Shown: positions 1 through 6,057 of the stretch, piece by piece
Layout of the letters: the number at the start of each line of letters is the position of its first letter
How positions within the stretch are numbered: the stretch's first letter is position 1
From: Acidobacteriaceae bacterium
GTDB lineage: Bacteria; Acidobacteriota; Terriglobia; Terriglobales; Acidobacteriaceae
Length of the DNA stretch: 10,242 bases
Direction of reading: 5' to 3'
Assembly: GCA_003162495.1 (NCBI GenBank)
Contig: PMOF01000181.1
Span: 1-10,242 of the forward strand
Made by a program: the position numbers and the translations under genes
The notes under the pieces: generated by a model
The model's database searches: none
Told to the model about the DNA's origin: nothing
The model's input: the letters and a program-made list of their open reading frames with translations, nothing else

Positions 1-3
1 AAT

Positions 4-17
4 CGAGAGAAATCTCG
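4..17. repeat. Short hairpin with GAAA loop
   Basis: CGAGA (4-8) and TCTCG (13-17) are perfect inverted arms around a GAAA tetraloop. No T-run follows on either strand, so this is not a convincing terminator. The rest of 1-168 holds no gene I can support. It contains a further GC-rich dyad, CGCCG (135-139) with CGGCG (143-147), just downstream of the minus-strand gene ending at 169; this could help end that transcript but also lacks a T-run. Confidence 0.3.
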
Positions 18-168
18 TATTAAAAAGCTCTCATTTCGCCCTGCGATGTGGGCAGTCAGAAAACCGCAGACCTGCCTCAAGGGCACAAAGCTGGTCTTGA
101 AATGGCCGCGCTTCAGAACGATGGACACTTATCCCGCCGGCCCGGCGTCTGGCGAAAGGTCATTGCCC

Positions 169-393
169 CTATCGCCGGAAACGCGAAAGCAGATAAAAGA
201 CAAGCGTAAGCACAATGCTGATTAGGATCGACGTGCCCAGAGGAAAATAAACCGAGACGTGTTTGCCTTTGTAGGCCATGTCGCCTGGCAATCGGCCCAG
301 GGGCAGGCCTACGCGGCCGGCAACCAGCAGCACGACCCCGATCACCACCAGCGTCAGCCCAATGCCAAGGATCGCTTTACCGGCTTCATGCAT
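169..393 (-). CDS. DUF2905 family small membrane protein
   Basis: This 74-residue protein has two hydrophobic segments, about residues 6-26 and 50-70. They are separated by a short polar stretch containing GRLPGD and a YFPLGTSI motif, and the protein ends in a basic RFRR tail. The layout and the GRLPGD...YFPLGTS signature match the DUF2905 family (PF11146), whose members are usually about 65-75 residues, so it looks complete. Function is unknown in the family. The two helices and basic tail suggest an inner-membrane hairpin protein. The ATG at 393 is preceded by AAAGGG (complement of 400-405) at 6 nt spacing, which supports this start. It is transcribed divergently from the channel gene across a gap of 93 bp, which must hold both promoters; I could not identify either with confidence. 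Confidence 0.85.
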   Translation of the reverse strand: MHEAGKAILGIGLTLVVIGVVLLVAGRVGLPLGRLPGDMAYKGKHVSVYFPLGTSILISIVLTLVFYLLSRFRR

Positions 394-474
394 GGCAAGC
401 CCTTTGTATGCCCATCCACCGCTAGGATACAGTGGACGAGAGGATTGCGAGAGTCCGCTCGAGCGCCGCGAGCG

Positions 475-481
475 AAGGAGG
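475..481 (+). promoter_or_regulatory. Strong Shine-Dalgarno of the channel gene
   Basis: AAGGAGG, 5 nt before the ATG at 487. It decides the start: the open frame continues upstream to 259, but that extension overlaps the divergent DUF2905 gene and is not membrane-like, whereas residue 1 at 487 begins directly with the first transmembrane helix. Confidence 0.85.
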
Positions 482-486
482 GTTCG

Positions 487-1698
487 ATGCGCATTTTGAC
501 ATTAATCGCCGGCATCGTGTGCCTGTTTGCCGTGCTGCTCGACGCCTTCCAGACCATCATTCTGCCTCGCCGCGCCTCCGGCCGCTTTCGCCTCACGCGC
601 CTGTTCTTCATCTCCACGTGGAGACCCTGGGTATTATTGACCGGCAGGTTGCGCGATCCGCGCAATCGTGAGGCCGCCTTCAGCTACTACGGGCCCATGT
701 CACTGATTTTTCTGCTGGTCATGTGGGCCGGCGTAATGGTCATCGGCTTCGCGCTTCTTTTTTACGCTCTCGGCAGCCCCTTCAACGACAGCGCGCAGGG
801 CGCAGGCTTTCAATCCGATCTTTACGTCAGCGGAACCACCCTCTTTACCCTGGGCCTCGGAGACGTGCTGCCGCTCAGCGCCTTGGCTCGCGAGCTGGTC
901 ATTCTGGAAGCGGGCACCGGCCTCGGCTTTCTCGCCGTGGTGATGGGATATTTTCCTGTCCTCTACGCCGCGTTTTCGCGTCGCGAGGTAAGCATCTCGC
1001 TGCTCGACGCGCGTGCCGGCTCACCGCCCACCGCCGCCGAGCTGCTGCGCCGCCATTCGTTTGAGGGCGGAGATCAAGCTCTCTCGCAGTTGCTGGTGGA
1101 GTGGGAACGCTGGTCGGCGGAACTCCTCGAGAGCCATATCTCCTATCCGCTGTTGTGCTATTTTCGCTCGCAACATAATAATCAAAGTTGGATCAGCGCC
1201 TTGACCGCTATGCTCGACACTTCAGCTCTACTGATTGCCGGCGTGCGGGGCCACCAGGCGCGTCAGGCCCAGTTGACGTTTGCCATGGCCCGTCATGCAC
1301 TGGTCGATTTGTCGCAGATTTTTTCGCTTCCTCCGCTCAACGATGCTCCTGACCGTCTCCCCGCCAAACGCTATGAACAGCTCTACGATCTGCTCTGCCA
1401 GAGCGGCGTGAGCGTCTGCCGGGATGACCTCTCCATGGAGCGGCTGCGCGAGATGCGTGCGCTCTACGAGGGCTATGCAGCGGCCCTGAGCGACTATCTT
1501 TGCATGCCGCTGTCGCCCTGGATCGCCGACCAGCCGCACAAAGACAACTGGCTGGCCGTTGCCAAACTGCGCGCCCAGACTGAGGCCGCCAATTCTCCGT
1601 CGCGCCCGCTCTCATCAGGACCAGCATCCGGGCCAGAATCCGGAAAAAAAGAACCCCACACCATCGCCAGCCTCGTCGACGATCATCACGACTTCTGA
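487..1698 (+). CDS. Ion-channel family membrane protein (K+ channel-like)
   Basis: The 403-residue protein begins with a hydrophobic helix (about 3-25). A second helix follows (about 70-94), then a re-entrant pore-like segment containing TTLFTLGLGD (117-126), and then a third helix (about 134-163). The remaining 240 residues look cytoplasmic, partly helical, with a Pro/Ser-rich, low-complexity tail. The pore helix plus T-L-G-L-G-D filter between two helices is the layout of Ion_trans_2 (two-TM) potassium channels, with one extra N-terminal helix. The usual bacterial filter is TVGYGD; here Tyr is replaced by Leu. GLG filters occur in some K+ channels, for example the second pore of K2P channels, so potassium conduction is plausible but not shown. 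I recognise no RCK/TrkA-N nucleotide-binding fold in the C-terminal part. The gene ends 30 bp from the convergent sugar kinase, with no clear terminator between them. Confidence 0.8.
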   Translation: MRILTLIAGIVCLFAVLLDAFQTIILPRRASGRFRLTRLFFISTWRPWVLLTGRLRDPRNREAAFSYYGPMSLIFLLVMWAGVMVIGFALLFYALGSPFNDSAQGAGFQSDLYVSGTTLFTLGLGDVLPLSALARELVILEAGTGLGFLAVVMGYFPVLYAAFSRREVSISLLDARAGSPPTAAELLRRHSFEGGDQALSQLLVEWERWSAELLESHISYPLLCYFRSQHNNQSWISALTAMLDTSALLIAGVRGHQARQAQLTFAMARHALVDLSQIFSLPPLNDAPDRLPAKRYEQLYDLLCQSGVSVCRDDLSMERLREMRALYEGYAAALSDYLCMPLSPWIADQPHKDNWLAVAKLRAQTEAANSPSRPLSSGPASGPESGKKEPHTIASLVDDHHDF

Positions 1699-1728
1699 AC
1701 CGGGGACCCTGATCGGTCTTCCATCCAC

Positions 1729-2694
1729 TCATCCCTCCAGAGCCGCTGTCATCTTCGCCCTCACCTCGTCCGGCAGCGCAGGCATTGCGCCGCGCTGCGA
1801 CGCAACCCAACCGCCCCATCGGTTCCCCGCCTCATTCAGGGTAGCCAGGTCCGCGCCACGCAGCAGGTAGTGCGTCAGGGCCGCCGTGAACGCGTCTCCA
1901 GCGCCAATCGTATCCGCCACCTTCACCGCAATCCCTGGATGTTCGTGCCACTCCGCCCGCGTCACCAGCAGACTGCCTTGTCCGCCGCGCGTCACCGCCA
2001 CCATGCGCAGCGTGGGAAACTCTTCAAGCAGCCGCAATGCATCCAGCCGCAGTCCGTCTGGCCCGAAACCATCACTCACCGGCAGTCCCAACAACCCCAG
2101 CACCAGCGAAACCTCCGCGTCGTTCATCTTCATCACCGTCGCCAGTTCCAGCGATTCCTGAATCACCTCTCCGGAATAAAACGGCGCGCGCAGGTTCACA
2201 TCGAAGACCCGCACACATTTTGCGTGCGACTGCGCAGCCAGCGTCTGGATCGTCTGCCGCGATTCCAGGCATCGCTGCGCCAGGGACCCGAAGCAGATCG
2301 CGTCCGCTCTCTCCGCCAGCCGCACCCACTCATCCGTCAGCTCCAGAAAATCCCACGCCGCCGGCTGATGAATCGTGTAACTTGGCTGCCCGCCCTCAAA
2401 GTTCACCGTCACGCGGCCGGTCTCGTGTATCGGATCCACCTGCACAAACCGCGCCTCAGCCGGCAGCGGTTCAAGCCGTTCCAACGCCAGCCGCCCCGGT
2501 TCGTCCCGCCCAATCCGGCTTAAAATCGCCGCGCGATTCCCCAACCGTGCAGCCATCACTGTGAAATTAGCCGGCGCGCCGCCCAATGTCCCCATCGACG
2601 AAGACCTGTCGATGGGGGCCCCGCCCAACCGCTGTCCCTCCGGCAACACATCCCACAACAATTCGCCCAATCCCAAAATCAGATGTGGTTCCAT
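1729..2694 (-). CDS. PfkB-family carbohydrate kinase, fructokinase-like
   Basis: The 321-residue protein is of ribokinase/PfkB type and should phosphorylate a sugar, probably fructose, with ATP in the cytoplasm. The N-terminal signature GGAPANF (38-44) is followed by MAARLGNRAAILSRIGRD. FDVNLR (164-169) is the usual central motif. DTIGAGDAF (261-269) is PfkB signature 2 with the anion hole and catalytic Asp267. The C-terminal ASQRGAMPALP resembles the fructokinase ending. Sugar specificity cannot be read from the sequence, so other hexose or 2-keto-sugar kinases remain possible. Oddity: GGAP occurs twice (24-27 and 38-41) around 14 extra residues, IDRSSSMGTL plus one GGAP copy, created by an in-frame palindromic insertion. 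The gene is probably still functional, since the frame and all catalytic motifs are intact. A methyltransferase gene lies 176 bp upstream on the same strand; co-transcription is uncertain. Confidence 0.87.
   Translation of the reverse strand: MEPHLILGLGELLWDVLPEGQRLGGAPIDRSSSMGTLGGAPANFTVMAARLGNRAAILSRIGRDEPGRLALERLEPLPAEARFVQVDPIHETGRVTVNFEGGQPSYTIHQPAAWDFLELTDEWVRLAERADAICFGSLAQRCLESRQTIQTLAAQSHAKCVRVFDVNLRAPFYSGEVIQESLELATVMKMNDAEVSLVLGLLGLPVSDGFGPDGLRLDALRLLEEFPTLRMVAVTRGGQGSLLVTRAEWHEHPGIAVKVADTIGAGDAFTAALTHYLLRGADLATLNEAGNRWGGWVASQRGAMPALPDEVRAKMTAALEG
2573..2628. repeat. 42-bp in-frame palindromic insertion with direct-repeat flanks
   Basis: CCCCATCGAC (2590-2599) and GTCGATGGGG (2608-2617) are perfect 10-bp inverted arms around the 8-nt loop GAAGACCT. 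Flanking near-direct repeats, GGCGCGCCGCCCAA (2573-2586) and GGGGCCCCGCCCAA (2615-2628), lie 42 bp apart and match at 12 of 14 positions. The unit sits inside the sugar-kinase gene and adds 14 codons without breaking the frame. The structure fits insertion of a small palindromic element with duplication of target sequence. Whether it is a dispersed family cannot be judged from one copy in this window. Confidence 0.7.
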
Positions 2695-2870
2695 TAAAGC
2701 TCTGCTCCATCAGGCGCCCGTTCTTCAACGATTCGTGGCGTCCTGCCACGGCTCCCGTCGTCCCTCGCAAACCACTGCCAAGGCGGCCAGCCAACAGCTT
2801 TCTCCCCGCCGGCCTTCTTCGTCAATGGTTCTCTCGTAAATATTTCGTCAAAGGCCATATGCCGAGTTAC
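2695..2870. other. Intergenic gap between methyltransferase and sugar kinase
   Basis: No gene is visible. The gap holds one perfect 6-bp dyad, CGTGGC (2734-2739) with GCCACG (2745-2750), without a T-run on either side. The sugar-kinase promoter should lie here if it is transcribed separately from the methyltransferase, but I cannot point to it. Confidence 0.3.
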
Positions 2871-3590
2871 TCACCCCATGAAGCGCCAAATCGAGCAGCT
2901 CTCCGCATTCGACGACGCATACTCCCCCTCCGGCTGATTGGCCATGATCCTGTGATCCGCAATCGCATCCGCTTTCGACCGTTTCACTTCCCCCTCAAAC
3001 ACCCTCACAAATCCCTTCTGCTCCTTCAGCACGCTTTCCTGTTCGTTGTTCACATATAAAATGTCCAATTCCTCGGCACGCTCCCGAAACGTCTTTGCCA
3101 GCGCCATCAGCAGCCGCCGCATCACCACTGCACCAAACGGATTGAACAGGAACGCCAGGCACGGTCCCGGTGGCCAGCGGAACTCAACCGCGTCTCGGCA
3201 CACGATGCTCGCGGGCGTCCGTTCCCGTCCTGCTCCGCGCCACAGCGCCAGGTTCTTCCGCGCAATCCGAGCCAGCCCTGGGTAGAGCTCCACTCCGGTC
3301 ACCGCCTTGAACGGCAATTCCGAGGCCAGCAGCATGGTCCGACCCATGCCCGCCCCCACATCCACAAACGTAAACTTCTCCATGGCCCACGCCGGCCCGC
3401 TCTTCCGCCAACGCCTCATCAGTCCCTGAAACACCGAAGGCGCAACCCCGAAGTATGCCGTGTTGTGCCGGTCGTGCGTGTGCCCGCTCTTCAAATGCCG
3501 CCCCGCAACCAGCCCGCTCGTCCTCACCCCGAAAGCCGCATCGAACGGATGGCGCGTAAGCCCATCTCCGATCTTCAACCCAGGCAACAT
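2871..3590 (-). CDS. Class I SAM-dependent methyltransferase, substrate unknown
   Basis: The 239-residue protein has a Rossmann-type methyltransferase core. Motif I is FVDVGAGMGRT, about residues 75-85, the SAM-binding glycine loop. Next come an acidic motif II in TGVELYPG, a motif III-like RDAVEF, and FLFNPFG in the motif IV position, where the first residues after strand 4 often contact the target. Its N-terminal region contains SGHTHDRHNTAYFGVAPSVF, an aromatic and His-rich segment that may shape the substrate site. The spacing resembles small stand-alone methyltransferases; I cannot assign a substrate. Start choice: ATG at 3590 has GGAGG about 10 nt upstream, while an in-frame TTG at 3614 (247 residues) has GAGG only 3 nt upstream and begins with a poor basic stretch. 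An in-frame stop lies just before 3614. The gene is divergent from the Nramp-like gene and upstream of the sugar kinase on the same strand. Confidence 0.75.
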   Translation of the reverse strand: MLPGLKIGDGLTRHPFDAAFGVRTSGLVAGRHLKSGHTHDRHNTAYFGVAPSVFQGLMRRWRKSGPAWAMEKFTFVDVGAGMGRTMLLASELPFKAVTGVELYPGLARIARKNLALWRGAGRERTPASIVCRDAVEFRWPPGPCLAFLFNPFGAVVMRRLLMALAKTFRERAEELDILYVNNEQESVLKEQKGFVRVFEGEVKRSKADAIADHRIMANQPEGEYASSNAESCSIWRFMG

Positions 3591-3701
3591 GCGCGTGCGC
3601 CCTCCACTCCGCAATTTCCTCTTCCATCAACTTTCACGGTTTGAACCTTAGCACACGCCCGCCTGAAGCCAGGACTCTGCGCCTTGATCGCAAGCAAGGA
3701 C

Positions 3702-3767
3702 AGGGTCTGGCCCGCAGACTTGAATGCGCGCTTCAAGCTCCTGCAGAAAACCCCCTGACCCTTCTGC
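3702..3767. repeat. Long imperfect palindromic element
   Basis: Nested inverted arms are visible: AGGGTC (3702-3707) with GACCCT (3757-3762), GCAG (3714-3717) with CTGC (3741-3744), and CTTGAA (3719-3724) with TTCAAG (3732-3737) around TGCGCGC. A competing hairpin pairs GCAGAA (3743-3748) with TTCTGC (3762-3767). The element lies in the 291-bp divergent gap between the methyltransferase and Nramp-like genes, which otherwise holds no gene I can support. It may be a dispersed palindromic repeat or a structured leader; nothing in it looks coding. Confidence 0.45.
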
Positions 3768-3827
3768 ACATCTCAGCCTAAGGGCTCACCCCGGCCACTC
3801 AACCTTCAGAAAGACCCCGCGCAGTTC

Positions 3828-3860
3828 TGGACAGGCTCGCGCACTGCTTATGCAATAAGC
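3828..3860 (+). promoter_or_regulatory. Candidate promoter with operator-like dyad for the Nramp-like gene
   Basis: TGGACA (3828-3833; 5 of 6 to TTGACA) and TGCAAT (3851-3856; 4 of 6 to TATAAT) are spaced by 17 bp. A perfect dyad GCTTAT-GCA-ATAAGC (3846-3860) covers the -10 element and ends 21 bp before the ATG at 3882. A repressor bound there would block RNA polymerase, as metal-responsive regulators do at many metal-transporter genes. The regulator is not identifiable and the promoter match is by eye. Confidence 0.35.
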
Positions 3861-3881
3861 TAAAAAAGATCCGACCCCTGC

Positions 3882-5147
3882 ATGCCAAAATCTTCCTTAA
3901 CCCGACGCCTGCGCCACCTACTCAGGTCCATCGGTCCCGGCATCATCACTGGCGCCGCAGACGATGACCCATCCGGCATCGCCACCTATTCCGTCGCCGG
4001 GGCACTGCTGGGAACTCGGCTCCTCTGGACAGCTTTGATCACCTGGCCCATGATGGCCGCCGTCCAAATGATGTGTGCGCGCATTGGCTTAGTCACGGGC
4101 CAGGGCCTGTCTCGCAACTTCGGCCATCGCTTCCCTCGCTGGCTGGTATTCGTTGCCGTGCTCGCGCTGCTCATCGCCAATACCATCAACATCGGCGCCG
4201 ACCTGGCCGGCATGGCCGACGCCGCTGGCATGCTTTCCGGCTTCAATTCGCGCTGGTTTGTCGTGATCTTCGCCCTGCTCATTTCCTGGGCCACCATCCG
4301 CCTCCAATATCGACAGATTGCCAGCGTCCTCAAGTGGCTCGTCCTGGTACTCTTCGCTTATCCCATCACTGCCTTCGTCGTCGGGGCCGATTGGCTCCAG
4401 GTAGCCCGCGCAACATTCATCCCTTCTCTTCCCCACACCCGCGATGAGTGGTCCATGCTGGTGGCCATCCTCGGCACCACCATCAGCCCCTATTTGTTTT
4501 TCTGGCAGGCTAGTCAGGAAGTCGAAGAAGAGAAAGACGCGGGTCAGCTCACACTCGCCGAGCGCCGCGGTTCAACTGAAGAAGAACTCGCCCTTCGCAA
4601 CATCGACGTCAACGTGGGCGCATTCTTCTCCAACATCGTTATGTTCTTCATCATCCTGACCACCGCCGTCACCCTGCACAGTCACGGCATCACGAAAATC
4701 GAAACCTCGCGAGAGGCCGCCGAAGCCCTGCGTCCACTCGCCGGCAGATTTGCCGCTACGCTGTTTACCGCAGGCATTGTCGGCGTCGGATTTCTCGCCA
4801 TCCCCACGCTTGCCGGTTCCACGGCCTACGCCTTCGCTGAAATCCTTGGTTGGCACCAGGGGCTCAACAAACGCCTCACCCAGGCTCGCGCATTCTACGC
4901 TCTCATTCTTTTCTCCACGGCCGTTGGTGTCGCACTCGATTTCGCCGGCATCAACCCCGTCAAGGCTCTCTATTGGACTGCCGTCATCAACGGCCTGCTG
5001 GCTCCGTTCCTTCTCGTCGCCATCCTCATCATCGCTGCCGACAAAACGCTTATGCAGGGCCAGCCCAGTGGGCGACTCGGCTGGATTGTGGTGGCCATCA
5101 CCACCGCAGCCATGTTCATCGCCGGCGTTGCGATGTTCGTCGTCTAG
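3882..5147 (+). CDS. Nramp-related divalent metal transporter with altered metal-site motifs
   Basis: This 421-residue, strongly hydrophobic protein belongs to the Nramp (SLC11/MntH) fold, with about 11 membrane helices expected. The N-terminal GPGIITGAADDDPSGIATYS covers helix 1; D29-P30-S31-G32 stands where classical Nramps have DPGN. In helix 6, LGTTISPYLFFWQ (198-209) stands where they have MPH, so the metal-ligand Asn, Met and His are replaced by Gly, Ser and Tyr. The Asp is kept. A charged acidic loop, EVEEEKDA (213-220), follows helix 6. Loss of the soft Met ligand is typical of Nramp relatives that do not prefer Mn2+/Fe2+, including the Nramp-related Mg2+ transporters, so the cargo may be a harder ion; this is inference. 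The ATG is the first in frame after a stop at 3861-3863, with no clear Shine-Dalgarno. It is divergent from the methyltransferase and convergent with the small membrane protein gene. Confidence 0.87.
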   Translation: MPKSSLTRRLRHLLRSIGPGIITGAADDDPSGIATYSVAGALLGTRLLWTALITWPMMAAVQMMCARIGLVTGQGLSRNFGHRFPRWLVFVAVLALLIANTINIGADLAGMADAAGMLSGFNSRWFVVIFALLISWATIRLQYRQIASVLKWLVLVLFAYPITAFVVGADWLQVARATFIPSLPHTRDEWSMLVAILGTTISPYLFFWQASQEVEEEKDAGQLTLAERRGSTEEELALRNIDVNVGAFFSNIVMFFIILTTAVTLHSHGITKIETSREAAEALRPLAGRFAATLFTAGIVGVGFLAIPTLAGSTAYAFAEILGWHQGLNKRLTQARAFYALILFSTAVGVALDFAGINPVKALYWTAVINGLLAPFLLVAILIIAADKTLMQGQPSGRLGWIVVAITTAAMFIAGVAMFVV

Positions 5148-5163
5148 CTGGGTGTCAGAGGAA

Positions 5164-5214
5164 AAAGTGGGTGACCCACTTTCGCCGCACACTTTGTTTT
5201 TGCGGCTAAGGTGG
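5164..5214. repeat. Palindromic repeat in convergent gap
   Basis: AAAGTGGG (5164-5171) and CCCACTTT (5175-5182) form a perfect 8-bp hairpin. The second arm can instead pair further downstream: CCACTTTCGCCGCA (5176-5189) against TGCGGCTAAGGTGG (5201-5214), matching at 12 of 14 positions around an 11-nt loop. The element fills the gap between the ends of two convergent genes, where it could act as a two-way transcription end. From memory, GTGGGTGACCCAC-type palindromes are common in acidobacterial intergenic regions; I cannot count copies here. Confidence 0.6.
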
Positions 5215-5224
5215 CAGCCAGAAA

Positions 5225-5590
5225 CTATGCGGCTTGGGGCAATCTGCAACTGGCGCAGCTCCTCGGCACCGGTGTTCCGAGCGCGAGGAGCGTCCAGATA
5301 AAGAAGAAGGCTCCGTTGGAGTTGGCGATCGCTCCGCCGACCCCCGCCCCCTTCATGTGGATGACGGGGACGACCAATTCAAGGAGCGACACGACGAGGA
5401 GGGTGACGTACCCAGATCGCTTTCCGGCCAGCACCAGCGTTCCGTACAGCTGGACGACCAAAATGGGCAGCACAATCAGGTCTGAAAGCGTTCCTGGCTC
5501 CATTCCCCGGACGATGTCGTCCGTAAGGTGAATCGTCATGAAGAGGACCGAGAGAAGAGACGCGATGGTTAACGTAACGTTCTGTTTCAT
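5225..5590 (-). CDS. Small four-helix membrane protein, unknown function
   Basis: The 121-residue protein has four hydrophobic segments at about 5-22, 38-55, 61-80 and 93-105, and little else. HLTDDIVRGMEPG between helices 1 and 2 and HMKGAGVGG between helices 3 and 4 are polar, conserved-looking loops. I recognise the type as a conserved hypothetical membrane protein but know no function. The ATG at 5590 has an excellent Shine-Dalgarno, AAGGAG (complement of 5598-5603), 7 nt upstream. Oddity: helix 4 breaks off after FFFIWTLLALG, and the tail TPVPRSCASCRLPQAA is polar and Cys-containing. As I remember them, relatives continue with hydrophobic sequence and a longer C-terminus, so the last 16 residues may result from a frameshift near 5275. 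It is convergent with the Nramp-like gene; its own upstream region contains a 7-bp dyad. Confidence 0.65.
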   Translation of the reverse strand: MKQNVTLTIASLLSVLFMTIHLTDDIVRGMEPGTLSDLIVLPILVVQLYGTLVLAGKRSGYVTLLVVSLLELVVPVIHMKGAGVGGAIANSNGAFFFIWTLLALGTPVPRSCASCRLPQAA

Positions 5591-5597
5591 TGGATAT

Positions 5598-5603
5598 CTC
5601 CTT
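5598..5603 (-). promoter_or_regulatory. Shine-Dalgarno of the small membrane protein gene
   Basis: AAGGAG on the minus strand, 7 nt before the ATG at 5590. It fixes the start and is the best argument that this small ORF is a real gene. Confidence 0.8.
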
Positions 5604-5660
5604 GTTAGACTGGAGCGCCCTGGTCTTGCAATGCGCGGAGGATAACACTTTTTACTCTGA

Positions 5661-5686
5661 CGGGAATTAGAGCAATCCCGCTCTAA
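5661..5686. repeat. Overlapping competing dyads upstream of the small membrane protein gene
   Basis: TTAGAGC (5667-5673) and GCTCTAA (5680-5686) are perfect 7-bp arms around AATCCC. CGGGA (5661-5665) and TCCCG (5676-5680) form a second dyad that shares bases with the first, so only one can form. The site lies 71-96 bp upstream of the minus-strand start at 5590, where an operator or structured 5' leader could be. No promoter is clear. Confidence 0.4.
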
Positions 5687-5990
5687 ACAATGTCACAGTC
5701 ATCGGGGAAATTTGTTTCTACAAGGAACCTGAAGACGCCGGCAGCAATCGATTTTATCGGTTTATTAACTGACTGAGGTAGCAATTCCCTCTCTTGCTCT
5801 TGCATCATATGTATAGAGCGGCCGGAGAATGCGACGGGCCCTTCAAGAATATCAGACCCGTTTGCTGATTTCTCCCTCGCACCCCCAGCTTCTTGTCCTG
5901 CTGCACTTGTTGCCGAAAGGTCGTGCATTCAGGGACACCCGCCACACCAAGGTGAGGTAGATTCCAATCCAAATTGCTCATCGTAACGAA
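5687..5990. other. Gene-free stretch upstream of the phosphoesterase
   Basis: This part of the 467-bp gap (5591-6057) is noticeably more AT-rich than its surroundings (for example 5745-5770). Short minus-strand open frames of 81 and 90 codons run through it, but they have no Shine-Dalgarno, no hydrophobic or domain pattern, and one overlaps the phosphoesterase start. I see no RNA gene. The phosphoesterase promoter probably lies here, but I cannot place it. Confidence 0.4.
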
Positions 5991-6041
5991 CAGTCCGTAA
6001 ATGGACTGCCCTGTCGTGCGCGCACCCATGCGCTCTCGACA
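5991..6041 (+). promoter_or_regulatory. Two hairpins in the presumed 5' leader of the phosphoesterase
   Basis: CAGTCC (5991-5996) and GGACTG (6003-6008) are perfect arms around GTAAAT. Just downstream, GTCG-T-GCGC and GCGC-TCT-CGAC (about 6013-6041) can form a second stem with small bulges. Both precede the ribosome-binding site at 6046-6050. They could be an operator or an mRNA-stabilising structure; nothing identifies a regulator. Confidence 0.3.
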
Positions 6042-6045
6042 ACCC

Positions 6046-6050
6046 GGAGG
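6046..6050 (+). promoter_or_regulatory. Shine-Dalgarno of the phosphoesterase gene
   Basis: GGAGG, 7 nt before the ATG at 6058. It selects 6058 over an in-frame ATG at 6001, in agreement with the signal peptide, which begins at 6058. Confidence 0.85.
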
Positions 6051-6057
6051 ATTGGAA

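Noticed and set aside
259..486. 76-residue N-terminal extension of the channel protein
   Set aside because: It overlaps the divergent DUF2905 gene, is not membrane-like, and the strong AAGGAGG sits directly before the ATG at 487.
3575..3769. 64-codon minus-strand frame upstream of the methyltransferase
   Set aside because: It overlaps the methyltransferase start out of frame and runs through the palindromic element; no coding signature.
4572..5249. 225-codon minus-strand frame rich in Asp, Glu and Gly
   Set aside because: It is antisense to the Nramp-like gene, with composition expected from the complement of hydrophobic codons and no ribosome site.
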